64,000 bases of DNA from Lysobacter stagni (GTDB taxonomy: Bacteria > Pseudomonadota > Gammaproteobacteria > Xanthomonadales > Xanthomonadaceae). Made by a program: the position numbers and the translations under genes. The notes beneath the pieces were generated by a model. It was not told the origin of the DNA. It ran no database searches and saw only the letters and a list, made by a program, of their open reading frames with translations. The stretch covers positions 223,501 through 287,500 of the forward strand of contig NZ_JASGBI010000002.1 of assembly GCF_030053425.1 (NCBI RefSeq), in the 5' to 3' direction. Below, one piece after another: positions 34,756 through 43,520 of this stretch (positions within the stretch are counted from its first letter, which is position 1; each line of letters opens with the position of its first letter).

Positions 34756-35448
34756 TCAGTCCATGCCCAGGCCGCGATCCAGCAGGGCAAGCGTGTGCCG
34801 TCGCAGCGCTTCGAAATCGAGATCGTCCGCCTGCAGCATGCGACGCCAGATCGGCGCGCCCGCTGCGGGGAACAACGTGAGGCCGACCAGCGACACCATC
34901 AGCAGGCGGGGGTCGAGGTCTTCGTTGAGCTCGCCGCGCGACTGCGCCTGCGCGAACCGCTCGGCCATCATCCGCGGCAGCTGCGGACCGATGCGATCGA
35001 ACAGAACATCGCGCAGCGCACCACCCTCGCACAGCACTTCGCGCACCCACAACGGCGGCAACCACGGGTGCTCGGTCACCACGCGACCGATGCCCTGCAC
35101 GAAGGCGGCGATCAGCGCCGCCACGTCGTCGCCGGCATTCATCACCGCCTCCCGCAACCGATCGAATGCCGGCAGCACCCGTTCGGCGATCACCGCTTCC
35201 TGCAGTTGCGCCTTGTCGCCGAAGTAGTAGTGGAGCAGCGCCGGCGTGACGCCGGCCTCAGCGGCGATCGCGCGCACGGGCGTGGCCGCGATGCCCTGGC
35301 GGACGAAACAGGCGACGGCGGCGTCGAGCAGTCGTTCGCGCAGATCGGGGCCATCGGCGCCGGGACGCCCGGGGGAACGTCGTCCCGAATCGACCCGACC
35401 CCGCTTACGGGACGCGGAAGGCGCCTCGGAGAGTGGTTTGTCGCGCAT
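34756..35448 (-). CDS. TetR-family repressor of the exporter operon (CecR/YbiH-like)
   Basis: A 230-residue protein. The basic N-terminal tail (about 1-34) precedes a TetR DNA-binding domain (about 35-83) with ERLLDAAVACFVRQGIAATPVRAIAAEAGVTPALLHYYFGDK, the recognition helix being TPALLHYYF. The ligand-binding C-terminal half has a TetR_C CecR-like look. It is the first gene of the TetR-HlyD-ATPase-permease operon, as in CecR-YbhG-YbhFSR of enterobacteria, and probably represses it through the AT-rich site just before its ATG. Confidence 0.9.
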   Translation of the reverse strand: MRDKPLSEAPSASRKRGRVDSGRRSPGRPGADGPDLRERLLDAAVACFVRQGIAATPVRAIAAEAGVTPALLHYYFGDKAQLQEAVIAERVLPAFDRLREAVMNAGDDVAALIAAFVQGIGRVVTEHPWLPPLWVREVLCEGGALRDVLFDRIGPQLPRMMAERFAQAQSRGELNEDLDPRLLMVSLVGLTLFPAAGAPIWRRMLQADDLDFEALRRHTLALLDRGLGMD

Positions 35449-35455
35449 GGACGTT

Positions 35456-35477
35456 ATTTAATTGGTTGATTAATTAG
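35456..35477. promoter_or_regulatory. AT-rich candidate operator of the TetR exporter operon
   Basis: TTAAT (35458-35462) and ATTAA (35469-35473) form an inverted repeat around a 6-base centre, eight or more bases before the tetR ATG. The stretch is almost pure A/T in a region of otherwise high GC, which fits a TetR operator overlapping the -10 region. The protein has not been shown to bind it. Confidence 0.45.
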
Positions 35478-35517
35478 ATCGCAAGCCCGTTCCGACGAGC
35501 GGTCGCATCGCCCGCGA

Positions 35518-35808
35518 ATGTTCAACCCCGGCACGGCCCTGCTCTATCGTTGGTTTCCGCCCGCGATGCCTTCCTCCGCCATGCCACCTGCCCCACCCAC
35601 CCTGCTCCAGCGCTGCGCCCTTGGGCTCTGGTTCCTGGGATTGGGCGCGCTGGGCCTGCTGCGCTGGTGGATGCGCCATGCGCGTGATGCGGAGGCCGCG
35701 ACCGACGTCGTCATGCAGGTGTGGTGGTGGGGTTCGCTGACACTGATCGCGGTCGGGATCGGGTGGACGGCACGCGCGTTCGCAACACACAGAAGGCAGC
35801 AACCGTAG
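35518..35808 (+). CDS. Small membrane protein of unknown function
   Basis: A 96-residue frame that looks coding because it carries two clean hydrophobic segments (LWFLGLGALGLLRWW, about 38-52, and LIAVGIGWTARAF) joined by a short polar stretch with an acidic DAEAATD. I do not recognise the family. No clear ribosome-binding site precedes 35518; ATGs at 35566 and 35581 are alternatives. It is divergent from the TetR operon and could share its control region. It might not be a gene. Confidence 0.4.
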   Translation: MFNPGTALLYRWFPPAMPSSAMPPAPPTLLQRCALGLWFLGLGALGLLRWWMRHARDAEAATDVVMQVWWWGSLTLIAVGIGWTARAFATHRRQQP

Positions 35809-36090
35809 CGGCACGATACGCCGCGCACGGCACGCGGGAATTGCGGGCCACACGGACGCATCCGGCAATGCCTCTTCCTTTCCACCGCTCGTCACACCAC
35901 TGTCGACCATCAACGCGATTGCCCACGTTATCGACCGGCATGCGCGGACGATCGCGATCGCATCGATGCGCTCAGCGTCATCGCCGGCGGACGCAGCACG
36001 AATGCATGCCTGACGCGTCGCCTCGGGTTTTGCGAAAACGCCGGCATGGGCGCAAGCTTCCCAGCCTGCACCCTCCCCCAGACCCTAACG
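35809..36090. other. Intergenic region upstream of phoH
   Basis: 282 bases without an open frame that I believe. No hairpin or promoter of note was seen. It must hold the phoH promoter. Confidence 0.3.
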
Positions 36091-37077
36091 ATGGCTTCAC
36101 GAACCACGTCCGAATTCGTCCTGGAACCGGCCGAAACCGAGCGCCTGGCGAACCTCAGCGGTCCCTTCGACGGCCACCTGCGCATGATCGAACTGCGCCT
36201 GGGCGTGGAGATCGCCAATCGCGGCAACATCTTCCGCATCGTCGGCCCGCAGGACGCGGTGAACAAGGCCGAGCGACTGCTGCGCGACCTCTGGCGCGAC
36301 GCCGCCGAAGAGGCGCTGACCGAACCGGCCATCCACCTGCGCCTGACCGAGATCGACGCGGACCAGGTCGCCAACGACGATGTCGAACCGCAGGAGGTCG
36401 CCATCCGCGTCAAGCGCGGCACCATCCGCGGTCGCGGCCTCAACCAGGCCAAGTACCTGCATGCCATCGCCACGCACGACATCAACTTCGGCATTGGTCC
36501 GGCGGGCACCGGCAAGACCTTCCTCGCCGTCGCCAGTGCGGTGGAAGCGTTGAACGAAGCGCGCGTGCAACGCCTGGTGCTGGTGCGCCCGGCGGTGGAA
36601 GCCGGCGAGAAACTCGGCTTCCTTCCGGGCGATCTCACCCAGAAGGTCGACCCTTACCTGCGCCCGCTGTACGACGCGCTGTACGAAATGCTCGGCGTGG
36701 AGAAGGTGGTCAAGCTGCTGGAGAAGAACGTCATCGAGATCGCACCGCTGGCGTACATGCGCGGACGCACGCTTAACGATGCGTATGTGATCCTCGACGA
36801 GGCGCAGAACACCACGATCGAGCAGATGAAGATGTTCCTGACCCGCATCGGCTACGGCTCCACCGCCGTCGTCACCGGCGACCTGACCCAGATCGACCTG
36901 CCCAAGCACCAGAAGTCCGGCCTGAAGGACGCACTGGACGTACTGCGCAACGTCAACGGCATCAGCTTCACTTTCTTCGAATCGCGCGACGTCGTGCGTC
37001 ATCCACTGGTGGCCCGCATCGTCAATGCCTACGACGCGCGCGACGCGCAGGACGCGGCCACCGGCCCGTCCGCCTGA
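36091..37077 (+). CDS. ybeZ: PhoH-like ATPase (YbeZ)
   Basis: A 328-residue protein. An N-terminal KH-like part (about 1-100) precedes an RNA-helicase-like P-loop domain: Walker A GPAGTGKT (136-143), the LVRPAVEAGEKLGFLPGDL stretch, and Walker B VILDEAQNTT (about 232-241). YbeZ is thought to act with the endoribonuclease YbeY in ribosome and RNA quality control; its exact action is not settled. The ATG at 36091 was chosen because family members start near the N-terminal ELEP-type sequence. It is first of ybeZ-ybeY-ybeX. Confidence 0.93.
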   Translation: MASRTTSEFVLEPAETERLANLSGPFDGHLRMIELRLGVEIANRGNIFRIVGPQDAVNKAERLLRDLWRDAAEEALTEPAIHLRLTEIDADQVANDDVEPQEVAIRVKRGTIRGRGLNQAKYLHAIATHDINFGIGPAGTGKTFLAVASAVEALNEARVQRLVLVRPAVEAGEKLGFLPGDLTQKVDPYLRPLYDALYEMLGVEKVVKLLEKNVIEIAPLAYMRGRTLNDAYVILDEAQNTTIEQMKMFLTRIGYGSTAVVTGDLTQIDLPKHQKSGLKDALDVLRNVNGISFTFFESRDVVRHPLVARIVNAYDARDAQDAATGPSA

Positions 37078-37098
37078 TCCCTGCGAGCAACCCACTCC

Positions 37099-37578
37099 AT
37101 GACCCGCGGCCCCATCCGACTCGACGTCGCCATCAACTACGCGGTGCCCCGCACCGGCATCCCTTCGGCAGTCAGCTTCCGCAAATGGGTGGCTGCAGCG
37201 CTGGAGGCCCGCATCCGCGAGGCCGACCTGGCCATCCGCATCGTCGGCACCAAGGAAGGCCGCGCGCTCAACAGCCACTACCGCGGCAAGGACTACGCGA
37301 CCAACGTGCTCAGCTTCCCGGCCGAATTGCCGGAAGGCCTGCCCAAGGGCGTGAAGATGCCGCTGCTGGGCGATCTGGTGATCTGCGCACCGGTCGTCGC
37401 GCGTGAGGCGAAGGAACAGAAGAAACCGCTGGCTGCCCACTACGCCCACCTCACCGTGCACGGCGTGCTCCATCTGCTGGGCTGGGACCACGAGGACGAA
37501 AAGGAGGCCATCTGCATGGAACAGCTGGAGCGCGAGATCCTGGCCGCGCTGGGCATCGCCGACCCCTACCAGGACTGA
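37099..37578 (+). CDS. ybeY: Endoribonuclease YbeY
   Basis: A 159-residue metal-dependent enzyme of rRNA maturation and ribosome quality control. The zinc motif is [11 protein letters not shown] (H121, H125, H131). Other conserved parts are [18 protein letters not shown] and GDLVIC. It begins 21 bases after the ybeZ stop, so the two are surely co-transcribed. Length is normal. Confidence 0.95.
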   Translation: MTRGPIRLDVAINYAVPRTGIPSAVSFRKWVAAALEARIREADLAIRIVGTKEGRALNSHYRGKDYATNVLSFPAELPEGLPKGVKMPLLGDLVICAPVVAREAKEQKKPLAAHYAHLTVHGVLHLLGWDHEDEKEAICMEQLEREILAALGIADPYQD

Positions 37579-37620
37579 CGGACGGGCCCAGGCCGCCGAG
37601 CGGGCCCCGCCTAACCGCGC

Positions 37621-37626
37621 TAGACT
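37621..37626 (+). promoter_or_regulatory. Candidate -10 hexamer upstream of ybeX
   Basis: TAGACT lies 43 bases before the ybeX ATG. There is no good -35. An internal promoter is possible but weakly supported. Confidence 0.25.
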
Positions 37627-37668
37627 GGAATGCACGCCCCCTTCCCCCCGGGCGCCTTCAAGAACCCA

Positions 37669-38568
37669 ATGTCCGAGGACGACAGTAGTAGCTTCCAGCA
37701 TTCGCCCGAGCTTCACGAGAAGCGCAACGAGCGGCGGCACCACGAGAAACCGCGCTCCTGGCTCGAACGCATCAGTTCGGTCCTGTCCGGCGAACCTTCC
37801 ACCCGCGAGGACCTGGTCGAGCTGCTGCGCGACGCGCAGGCCGACGGGCTGATCGCTGCCGACACGCTGCGCATGATGGAAGGCGCGATCGCCGTGTCCG
37901 ACCTCACTGTCGGCGACGTGATGATCCCGCGCTCGCAGATGGTCTCGTTGCCGGCCGACGCCAAGTTCCTGGAGCTCATGCGCCAGGTGGTCGAATCCGG
38001 CCATTCCCGCTTCCCCGTGCACGGCGAACACCGCGACGAGATCCTCGGCGTACTGCTGGCCAAGGACCTGCTGCGCGGCGTGGTGGCCGACAACGGCCCC
38101 GGCACCATCCACGAGCTGCTGCGCCCGGCGGTGCTGATTCCCGAATCCAAGCGTCTGAACGTGCTGCTGCGTGAATTCCGCCAGTCGCGCAACCACATGG
38201 CCATCGTGATCGACGAGCACGGCGGCGTCGCCGGCCTGGTCACCATCGAGGACGTGCTGGAGCAGATCGTCGGCGAGATCGACGACGAGCACGACGACGC
38301 CGAAGACCCCAATGCGCTGATCGCCGCACAGGCCGACGGCCAGTTCGTGGTGGACGCGCTCACGCCCATCGCGGATTTCAACGAGCGCTTCGGTGCCGAT
38401 TTCGATGACGACGAATACGACACCATCGGCGGTCTGGTCACCGCCGCGATCGGCCACCTGCCCGAAGCCGGCGAGGAACTCACGCTGGGCCGCTTCGTCT
38501 TCCGCGTCTCCGGCGCCGACGCACGCCGCGTCCACGCCTTCCATGTCGGGGTGCTGGGTGACGCGTGA
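37669..38568 (+). CDS. ybeX: CorC/YbeX CBS-domain protein
   Basis: A 299-residue cytoplasmic protein. A basic N-terminus precedes two CBS domains (about 73-190, with VGDVMIPRSQMVSLP and HGGVAGLVTIEDVLEQIVGEI) and a CorC_HlyC domain (about 215-290, GFDDDEYDTIGGLV-like). CorC was first linked to cobalt and magnesium efflux; the ybeX gene is tied to ribosome metabolism by its position behind ybeZ and ybeY. The ATG at 37669 was chosen at the start of the MSEDDSSS acidic leader. In E. coli lnt follows; here a DUF4105 gene does. Confidence 0.93.
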   Translation: MSEDDSSSFQHSPELHEKRNERRHHEKPRSWLERISSVLSGEPSTREDLVELLRDAQADGLIAADTLRMMEGAIAVSDLTVGDVMIPRSQMVSLPADAKFLELMRQVVESGHSRFPVHGEHRDEILGVLLAKDLLRGVVADNGPGTIHELLRPAVLIPESKRLNVLLREFRQSRNHMAIVIDEHGGVAGLVTIEDVLEQIVGEIDDEHDDAEDPNALIAAQADGQFVVDALTPIADFNERFGADFDDDEYDTIGGLVTAAIGHLPEAGEELTLGRFVFRVSGADARRVHAFHVGVLGDA

Positions 38569-38623
38569 CGTGACGGGACAGGGAAACCGGGAAATAGGGA
38601 CTGTGAAAGGAAAGGCCGTCGGC

Positions 38624-39802
38624 GTGCGTTCCCGCTTCATCCTTCCCGCACTCCTGGCCCTGCTCGCGCTGTTCGCCGCACTGCCGGCATTCGCCGCCAC
38701 CACACCGCGCGTCGGTGTGGTGACGATGCAGCCCGGCGAGATCTTCTTCGAACGCTTCGGCCACAACGCCATCGTCGTCGTCGAGCCCGACACCGGCGAG
38801 GCGACCTCGTACAACTTCGGCTACTTCGATCCGACCGAGCCGGACTTCATCTCGCGTTTCGTCCGCAACGACATGCGCTACCGCCTGGCGGCGCTGCCGT
38901 TCGAGCAGGACCTGCTGCAATACCGCGAGGAAGGCCGCGGTGTCAGCGTGCAATGGCTCGACATCACCCCGGAACAGGCGCGGGAACTGGCCGATGCACT
39001 GGCCGAGAACGCCAAGCCCGAGAACGCGTACTACCGCTACCAGTATTTCGACGACAACTGCTCCACGCGCGTGCGCGACGCACTCGACCGCGTGCTCGGT
39101 GGCGGCCTGCGCCGGCAGATCGAAGGCCGATCGCACGGCAACACCGCGCGCAGCGAAGCGGTGCGCCTGGCGTCGCCGGCCTGGTGGATGTGGCTGGGTT
39201 TCGACATCGGCCTGGGGCCGTCATCGGATCAGCCACTGCCGGTATGGGGCGAGTCGTATGTGCCGATGCGCCTGGCGGCGGCACTGCGCGAGGTGAAGAA
39301 CAGCGAAGGCCGCCCGCTGGTCCTGGAGGAGCAGGAAGTGCTGCCGCATCGCCTGCCGCCCGAACCGCAAGGCGGGCCGTCGCGCTGGTGGCCGTGGGCG
39401 CTGGTCGGCATCGCGCTGGGTATCGCCGCGGCGTGGGCGGGACGCAGGTATCCGCGCGTGGTCGCCGCGGCCGCACTGCCGTTCTGGGTGCTGTCCGGCG
39501 TACTGGCCGTGGTGATGCTGTTCATCTGGTTCGGCACCGGCCACACCTACGGCTGGGCCAACGCCAACCTGCTGTTGATGAGCCCACTGTGCTGGCTGCT
39601 GCTGCCGGGTGCGTGGCGTGTACTGCGCGGGCGTGATGCCGGCACGTGGTTCCGCGGCACGCTCGCCCTGATCGCTGCCGGCGCCGTGCTGGCGCTGTTC
39701 GCGTACTGGCTGCCCGTGCAGCCGCAACGCAACGCGCACTGGATCGCGCTGCTGCTGCCGATCCACCTGGGCCTGCTGCAGGCCTTCCGCGCGCGACGCT
39801 GA
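38624..39802 (+). CDS. DUF4105 (Lnb-type) membrane protein
   Basis: With a GTG start at 38624 (AGGAAAGG eight bases upstream) the protein has 392 residues. The signal/anchor segment (about 8-25) is followed by a periplasmic domain with H47 in FERFGHNAIVVVE and C146 in FDDNCSTRVRD. These are the conserved His and Cys of the DUF4105 domain, which has a papain-like (NlpC/P60-type) layout. The C-terminal part has about five membrane helices (255-385). DUF4105 has been tied to lipoprotein N-acylation in Bacteroides (Lnb); I know this from memory and cannot check it. It sits where lnt follows ybeX in many gammaproteobacteria. The start is uncertain: GTGs at 38603 and 38624 both fit. Confidence 0.8.
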   Translation: MRSRFILPALLALLALFAALPAFAATTPRVGVVTMQPGEIFFERFGHNAIVVVEPDTGEATSYNFGYFDPTEPDFISRFVRNDMRYRLAALPFEQDLLQYREEGRGVSVQWLDITPEQARELADALAENAKPENAYYRYQYFDDNCSTRVRDALDRVLGGGLRRQIEGRSHGNTARSEAVRLASPAWWMWLGFDIGLGPSSDQPLPVWGESYVPMRLAAALREVKNSEGRPLVLEEQEVLPHRLPPEPQGGPSRWWPWALVGIALGIAAAWAGRRYPRVVAAAALPFWVLSGVLAVVMLFIWFGTGHTYGWANANLLLMSPLCWLLLPGAWRVLRGRDAGTWFRGTLALIAAGAVLALFAYWLPVQPQRNAHWIALLLPIHLGLLQAFRARR

Positions 39803-39840
39803 GTCTTGCCGCGTAGGCATCGCGGGCGCAGGATTCGCGC

Positions 39841-40869
39841 ATGAGCACGCCTGCCGAATCCCTGCCCGCCGCCGAGGCCCACCGCCACAACCTGCCCTCC
39901 TGCGTGGTCAATTGCGCCGTCTACGAGCGCGGCGGCCAGCGGCGCGAAATCGGGCTGGACGAGATCAGCGAAGTCCTGGCCAAGGACGACGACAACTTCA
40001 TCTGGGTCGGCCTGTACGAACCGGCCGAGGAGATCCTCGACAAGCTGCAGGAAGAATTCTGCCTGCACGACCTCGCCGTCGAGGACGCCCGCAACGCACA
40101 CCAGCGACCGAAGATCGAGACCTACGGCAACTCGCTCTTCATCGTCGTGCACACCGCGCAGAGCATAGACACCCACATCCGCTTCGGCGAGACGCATATC
40201 TTCGTCGGCCCGCGCTACCTCGTGACGGTGCGCCATGGTGCGTCCGCCAGCTATGCGCCGGCCCGCGCGCGCTACGAGCGCGATGCCGACGACCTCGCCC
40301 GCGGCCCGGGCGCGGCGTTGTACACGGTGCTGGACCTGATCGTCGACAACTTCGAGCCGATCGTGCAGGAGTTCAGCCAGGACCTGAACGAACTGGAGCA
40401 GGACATCTTCGCCGAGGAATTCCGCAGCGACACGGTGAAGCACCTTTACGACCTCAAACGCGAGCTCACACGCCTACGCATGGCGGTGTCGCCGTTGCAG
40501 GACATCCTCGGCCAGCTCGCTCGCGCACGCACGAACCTCATTTCCGAGGAAAGCCAGCTCTACTTCCGCGATGTGCTCGATCACGCCGTGCGCCTGAACG
40601 AGACGACTGACACCCTGCGCGAGATGCTGACGGCCGCGATGAGCGTCAACCTGTCGCTGGTGACGATCCACCAGGGCGAGATCGTCAAGCGACTGGCCGG
40701 CTGGGCGGCTCTGCTGGCCGCACCCACCCTCATCACCAGCTGGTACGGCATGAACTTCACGCACATGCCGGAACTGGAGGGACGCTACAGCTACTGGATC
40801 CTGATCGGGGTCGTGGTGGTGGCGTGCCTGGGGCTGTACGCCTTGCTGCGCCGGGCCAAGTGGCTGTGA
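39841..40869 (+). CDS. corA: CorA-family divalent metal transporter
   Basis: A 342-residue protein. A large cytoplasmic funnel domain (about 1-275) ends in a long helix with LNETTDTLREMLTAAMSVNLSL. It leads to the two C-terminal membrane helices, with the pore motif GMN (G303, M304, N305) in SWYGMNF. It moves Mg2+, and possibly Co2+ or Ni2+, across the inner membrane as a pentamer. The ATG at 39841 lies 38 bases after the DUF4105 stop. Placing corA near ybeX/corC is common but does not prove a shared role. Confidence 0.93.
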   Translation: MSTPAESLPAAEAHRHNLPSCVVNCAVYERGGQRREIGLDEISEVLAKDDDNFIWVGLYEPAEEILDKLQEEFCLHDLAVEDARNAHQRPKIETYGNSLFIVVHTAQSIDTHIRFGETHIFVGPRYLVTVRHGASASYAPARARYERDADDLARGPGAALYTVLDLIVDNFEPIVQEFSQDLNELEQDIFAEEFRSDTVKHLYDLKRELTRLRMAVSPLQDILGQLARARTNLISEESQLYFRDVLDHAVRLNETTDTLREMLTAAMSVNLSLVTIHQGEIVKRLAGWAALLAAPTLITSWYGMNFTHMPELEGRYSYWILIGVVVVACLGLYALLRRAKWL

Positions 40870-41016
40870 TGCCGTTCGCGGATCGGCGCAAGTCGCTGTA
40901 ATCCCTGGGGATCGGGAGCCCGTTTAGACCAAAGTCTCAGGTGAGTTGACGCATTGCGCATTGACCCGGCGACCGCGCCGGCGCGACCCTTCGGTGATCC
41001 TTCCGGAGGGGATGTC

Positions 41017-43077
41017 ATGAAAGGTCTGTCCTGGCTCGGCTGGGCCGCCCTGGCGGTACTGGCGGCGTTCTGTATCGGCACCATCGCCCTGCACCGCGGC
41101 GAGACCATCAGCGCGATGTGGCTGGTCGTTGCCGCGGTGTCCACGTTCACCATCGCATTCCGGTTCTACGGTCTGTACATCGCGCGCAACGCGCTGGGCA
41201 TCGACCCGACGCGCGCAACGCCTGCCTGGCGCCGCAACGACGGCCTGGACTACGTGCCGACCGCCAAGAGCATCGTCTTCGGTCACCACTTCGCGGCGAT
41301 CGCCGGCGCCGGTCCGTTGGTCGGGCCCGTGCTGGCCGCACAGATGGGCTACCTGCCCGGCACGTTGTGGATCCTGTTCGGCGTGGTCATCGCCGGCGCG
41401 GTGCAGGACATGCTGGTGCTGTTCTTCTCCACGCGTCGCGACGGACGCTCGCTGGGCGAGATGATCCGTGCCGAGATGGGGCCCGCCGCGGGCGTGATCT
41501 CGATGGTCGGCATCCTGATGATCATGGTGATCCTGCTGGCGGTGCTGGCGCTGGTGGTGGTCAAGGCGCTGGCCGAAAGCCCGTGGGGCACCTTCACGGT
41601 GGCCATGACCATTCCCATCGCGATCCTGATGGGCCTGTACCTGCGCTATTTCCGCCCGGGCCGCATCCTGGAAGTGTCGATCATCGGCTTCGTGCTGCTG
41701 ATGCTGGCGATCTGGGGCGGCGGCCTGGTCGCCGCGCACCCGAGCTGGGGCTCGGTGTTCCACCTCAAGGGCACCACGCTGGCGTGGCTGATGATCGGCT
41801 ACGGCTTCATCGCCTCGGTGCTGCCGGTGTGGTTCCTGCTGGCACCGCGCGATTACCTCTCCACGTTCCTGAAGATCGGCACCGTGCTCGTGCTGGCCAT
41901 CGCCATCGTCTTCGCGATGCCCGACCTGCAGATGCCTTCGATGACCAAGTTCGTCGACGGCACCGGCCCGGTGTTCTCGGGCAAGTTGTTCCCGTTCCTG
42001 TTCATCACCATCGCCTGCGGCGCGGTGTCGGGCTTCCACTCGCTGATCAGCTCCGGCACCACGCCGAAGATGATCTCCAACGAACGCGACATCCCGATGG
42101 TCGGCTACGGCGGCATGCTCATGGAGGCCTTCGTGGCCATCATGGCGCTGATCGCCGCGTGCGTGCTGCAGCCGGGCGTGTACTTCGCGATGAACTCGCC
42201 CGCCGCGCTCATCGGCACCACGCCGGAATCCGCCGCCGCGGCCATCTCCAGCTGGGGCTTTGTGCTCACGCCCGACGTGCTGACCGCCACCGCGAAGGAG
42301 ATCGGCGAGCAGACCATCCTCTCGCGCACCGGCGGCGCGCCCACGCTTGCGGTGGGCATGGCGCAGATCCTGCACGGGTTGATCCCGGGCGAAGGGATGA
42401 TGGCCTTCTGGTACCACTACGCCATCCTGTTCGAAGCGCTCTTCATCCTGACCACGGTCGATGCCGGCACGCGCGTGGCGCGTTTCATGATCCAGGAGCT
42501 GGTCGGCCTGGTGTACGAGCCGATGAAACACACCGAAAGCTGGGTGAGCAACGTGGCCTGCACGCTGATCGCCGTCTCGCTGTGGGGCTATTTCCTCTAC
42601 CAGGGCGTGGTCGATCCGCTGGGCGGCATCAACACGCTGTGGCCGCTGTTCGGCATCGCCAACCAGATGCTGGCAGGCATCGCGCTGGTGTTCTGCAGCG
42701 TGGTGATGGTGAAGATGAAGCGCGAGAAGTTCCTGTGGATTCCGCTGGTCCCGACCGCGTGGCTGCTGATCTGCACGCTGACCGCGGGCTGGCAGAAGCT
42801 GTTCCACCCGGATCCGAAGATCGGCTTCATCGCCAACGCCCGCAAGTTCGCCGACGCCGCCGCGCGTGGCGAGGTGCTGGCGCCGGCCAAGTCGATGGAC
42901 GACATGTCGCGCGTGATCTTCAACAACTACCTCGACGCAGGCCTGTGCGCGCTGTTCGTCGCGGTGGTGGTGGCGACGGTGATCTTTGGCGTGAGCGCTG
43001 CGCTCAAGGCGCGTCGCACCAACGTGCCGACCGCGAAGGAGTCCGACTATGTCGCGCTCGATGCCATCGCCCGCTGA
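41017..43077 (+). CDS. cstA: CstA-family transporter (pyruvate/peptide)
   Basis: A 686-residue inner-membrane protein of about 16-18 helices, near E. coli CstA in length (about 701). The family segments [30 protein letters not shown] and the C-terminal [15 protein letters not shown] are all present. CstA was named for carbon starvation and peptide use, and later shown to move pyruvate in E. coli. The ATG at 41017 has GGAGGGG five bases upstream. It overlaps the next small gene by 29 bases, the usual cstA-ybdD arrangement, so the small protein is probably required for transport. Confidence 0.93.
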   Translation: MKGLSWLGWAALAVLAAFCIGTIALHRGETISAMWLVVAAVSTFTIAFRFYGLYIARNALGIDPTRATPAWRRNDGLDYVPTAKSIVFGHHFAAIAGAGPLVGPVLAAQMGYLPGTLWILFGVVIAGAVQDMLVLFFSTRRDGRSLGEMIRAEMGPAAGVISMVGILMIMVILLAVLALVVVKALAESPWGTFTVAMTIPIAILMGLYLRYFRPGRILEVSIIGFVLLMLAIWGGGLVAAHPSWGSVFHLKGTTLAWLMIGYGFIASVLPVWFLLAPRDYLSTFLKIGTVLVLAIAIVFAMPDLQMPSMTKFVDGTGPVFSGKLFPFLFITIACGAVSGFHSLISSGTTPKMISNERDIPMVGYGGMLMEAFVAIMALIAACVLQPGVYFAMNSPAALIGTTPESAAAAISSWGFVLTPDVLTATAKEIGEQTILSRTGGAPTLAVGMAQILHGLIPGEGMMAFWYHYAILFEALFILTTVDAGTRVARFMIQELVGLVYEPMKHTESWVSNVACTLIAVSLWGYFLYQGVVDPLGGINTLWPLFGIANQMLAGIALVFCSVVMVKMKREKFLWIPLVPTAWLLICTLTAGWQKLFHPDPKIGFIANARKFADAAARGEVLAPAKSMDDMSRVIFNNYLDAGLCALFVAVVVATVIFGVSAALKARRTNVPTAKESDYVALDAIAR

Positions 43078-43285
43078 CGCCGGCCGCGTGGCCCTGGACC
43101 TGCTCGCACGCTGGTGGCGTGCGAGCTGCCAGACCGCGCGGCTCGCGATCGGCATTCCCGACTACGACGTGTACGCCGCCCATGTGCGGCGCAACCACCC
43201 CGACCGCGAACCGATGACCCGCGACGAGTTCTTCCGTGAGCGGATGGATGCGCGGTACGGGAAGGGGCGCAGTCGCTGTTGTTGA
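43049..43285 (+). CDS. YbdD/YjiX-family small protein, partner of CstA
   Basis: A 78-residue protein. The C-terminal [27 protein letters not shown] is the YbdD/YjiX signature. It starts inside the cstA gene (29-base overlap) with AAGGAG seven bases before its ATG, and is followed by a terminator at 43306. In E. coli such proteins are needed for their CstA- or BtsT-type partner. Confidence 0.88.
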   Translation: MSRSMPSPADAGRVALDLLARWWRASCQTARLAIGIPDYDVYAAHVRRNHPDREPMTRDEFFRERMDARYGKGRSRCC

Positions 43286-43305
43286 GCGATATCGACAATA
43301 AAAGC

Positions 43306-43335
43306 ATGGGCGCCGCGAGGCGCCCTCTTTTTTTG
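43306..43335 (+). terminator. Rho-independent terminator of cstA-ybdD
   Basis: GGGCGCC (43308-43314) and GGCGCCC (43319-43325) with a GCGA loop are followed by TCTTTTTTT. Confidence 0.9.
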
Positions 43336-43359
43336 CCGCGAGTTGCGGTCTCGCCCAAC

Positions 43360-43503
43360 TTCCTTCTCCCCTTGCGGAGAAGGTGGCGCGAAGCGCCGGA
43401 TGAGGGGGGGCGCGAAGCGGGATGCCGGCGCATCATCGGAACACGCTGCGCGTGCCCCCTCTTCCGCCCTTCGGGCACCTTCTCCCGCAAGGGGAGAAGG
43501 AAA
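43360..43503. repeat. Palindromic repeat block 1 (two inverted copies)
   Basis: Two copies of a GC-rich element lie head to head: 43360-43387 is the reverse complement of 43476-43503, with a one-base difference. The right copy carries TTCCGCCCTTCGGGCACC, then CTTCTCCCGCAAGGGGAGAAGG, a small internal hairpin. The same unit recurs at 49117-49166 and 49270-49319. It resembles the REP-type intergenic repeats of Stenotrophomonas and related genera. It lies between the ybdD terminator and the DUF819 stop codon. Confidence 0.85.
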
Positions 43504-43520
43504 ACCCAGCACCGGGACCC

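Noticed and set aside
36097..38814. Long minus-strand open frame over phoH, ybeY and ybeX
   Set aside because: It runs antisense across three conserved genes, so it cannot be a normal protein gene.
40870..41016. Possible CRP-type or sigma-70 control site upstream of cstA
   Set aside because: A TTGACG at about 40946 is present, but no fitting -10 or clear inverted repeat could be read, so I make no claim.
43360..43503. Repeat block considered as a CRISPR array
   Set aside because: Units are inverted to each other, not direct repeats with even spacers, and no cas gene is present.
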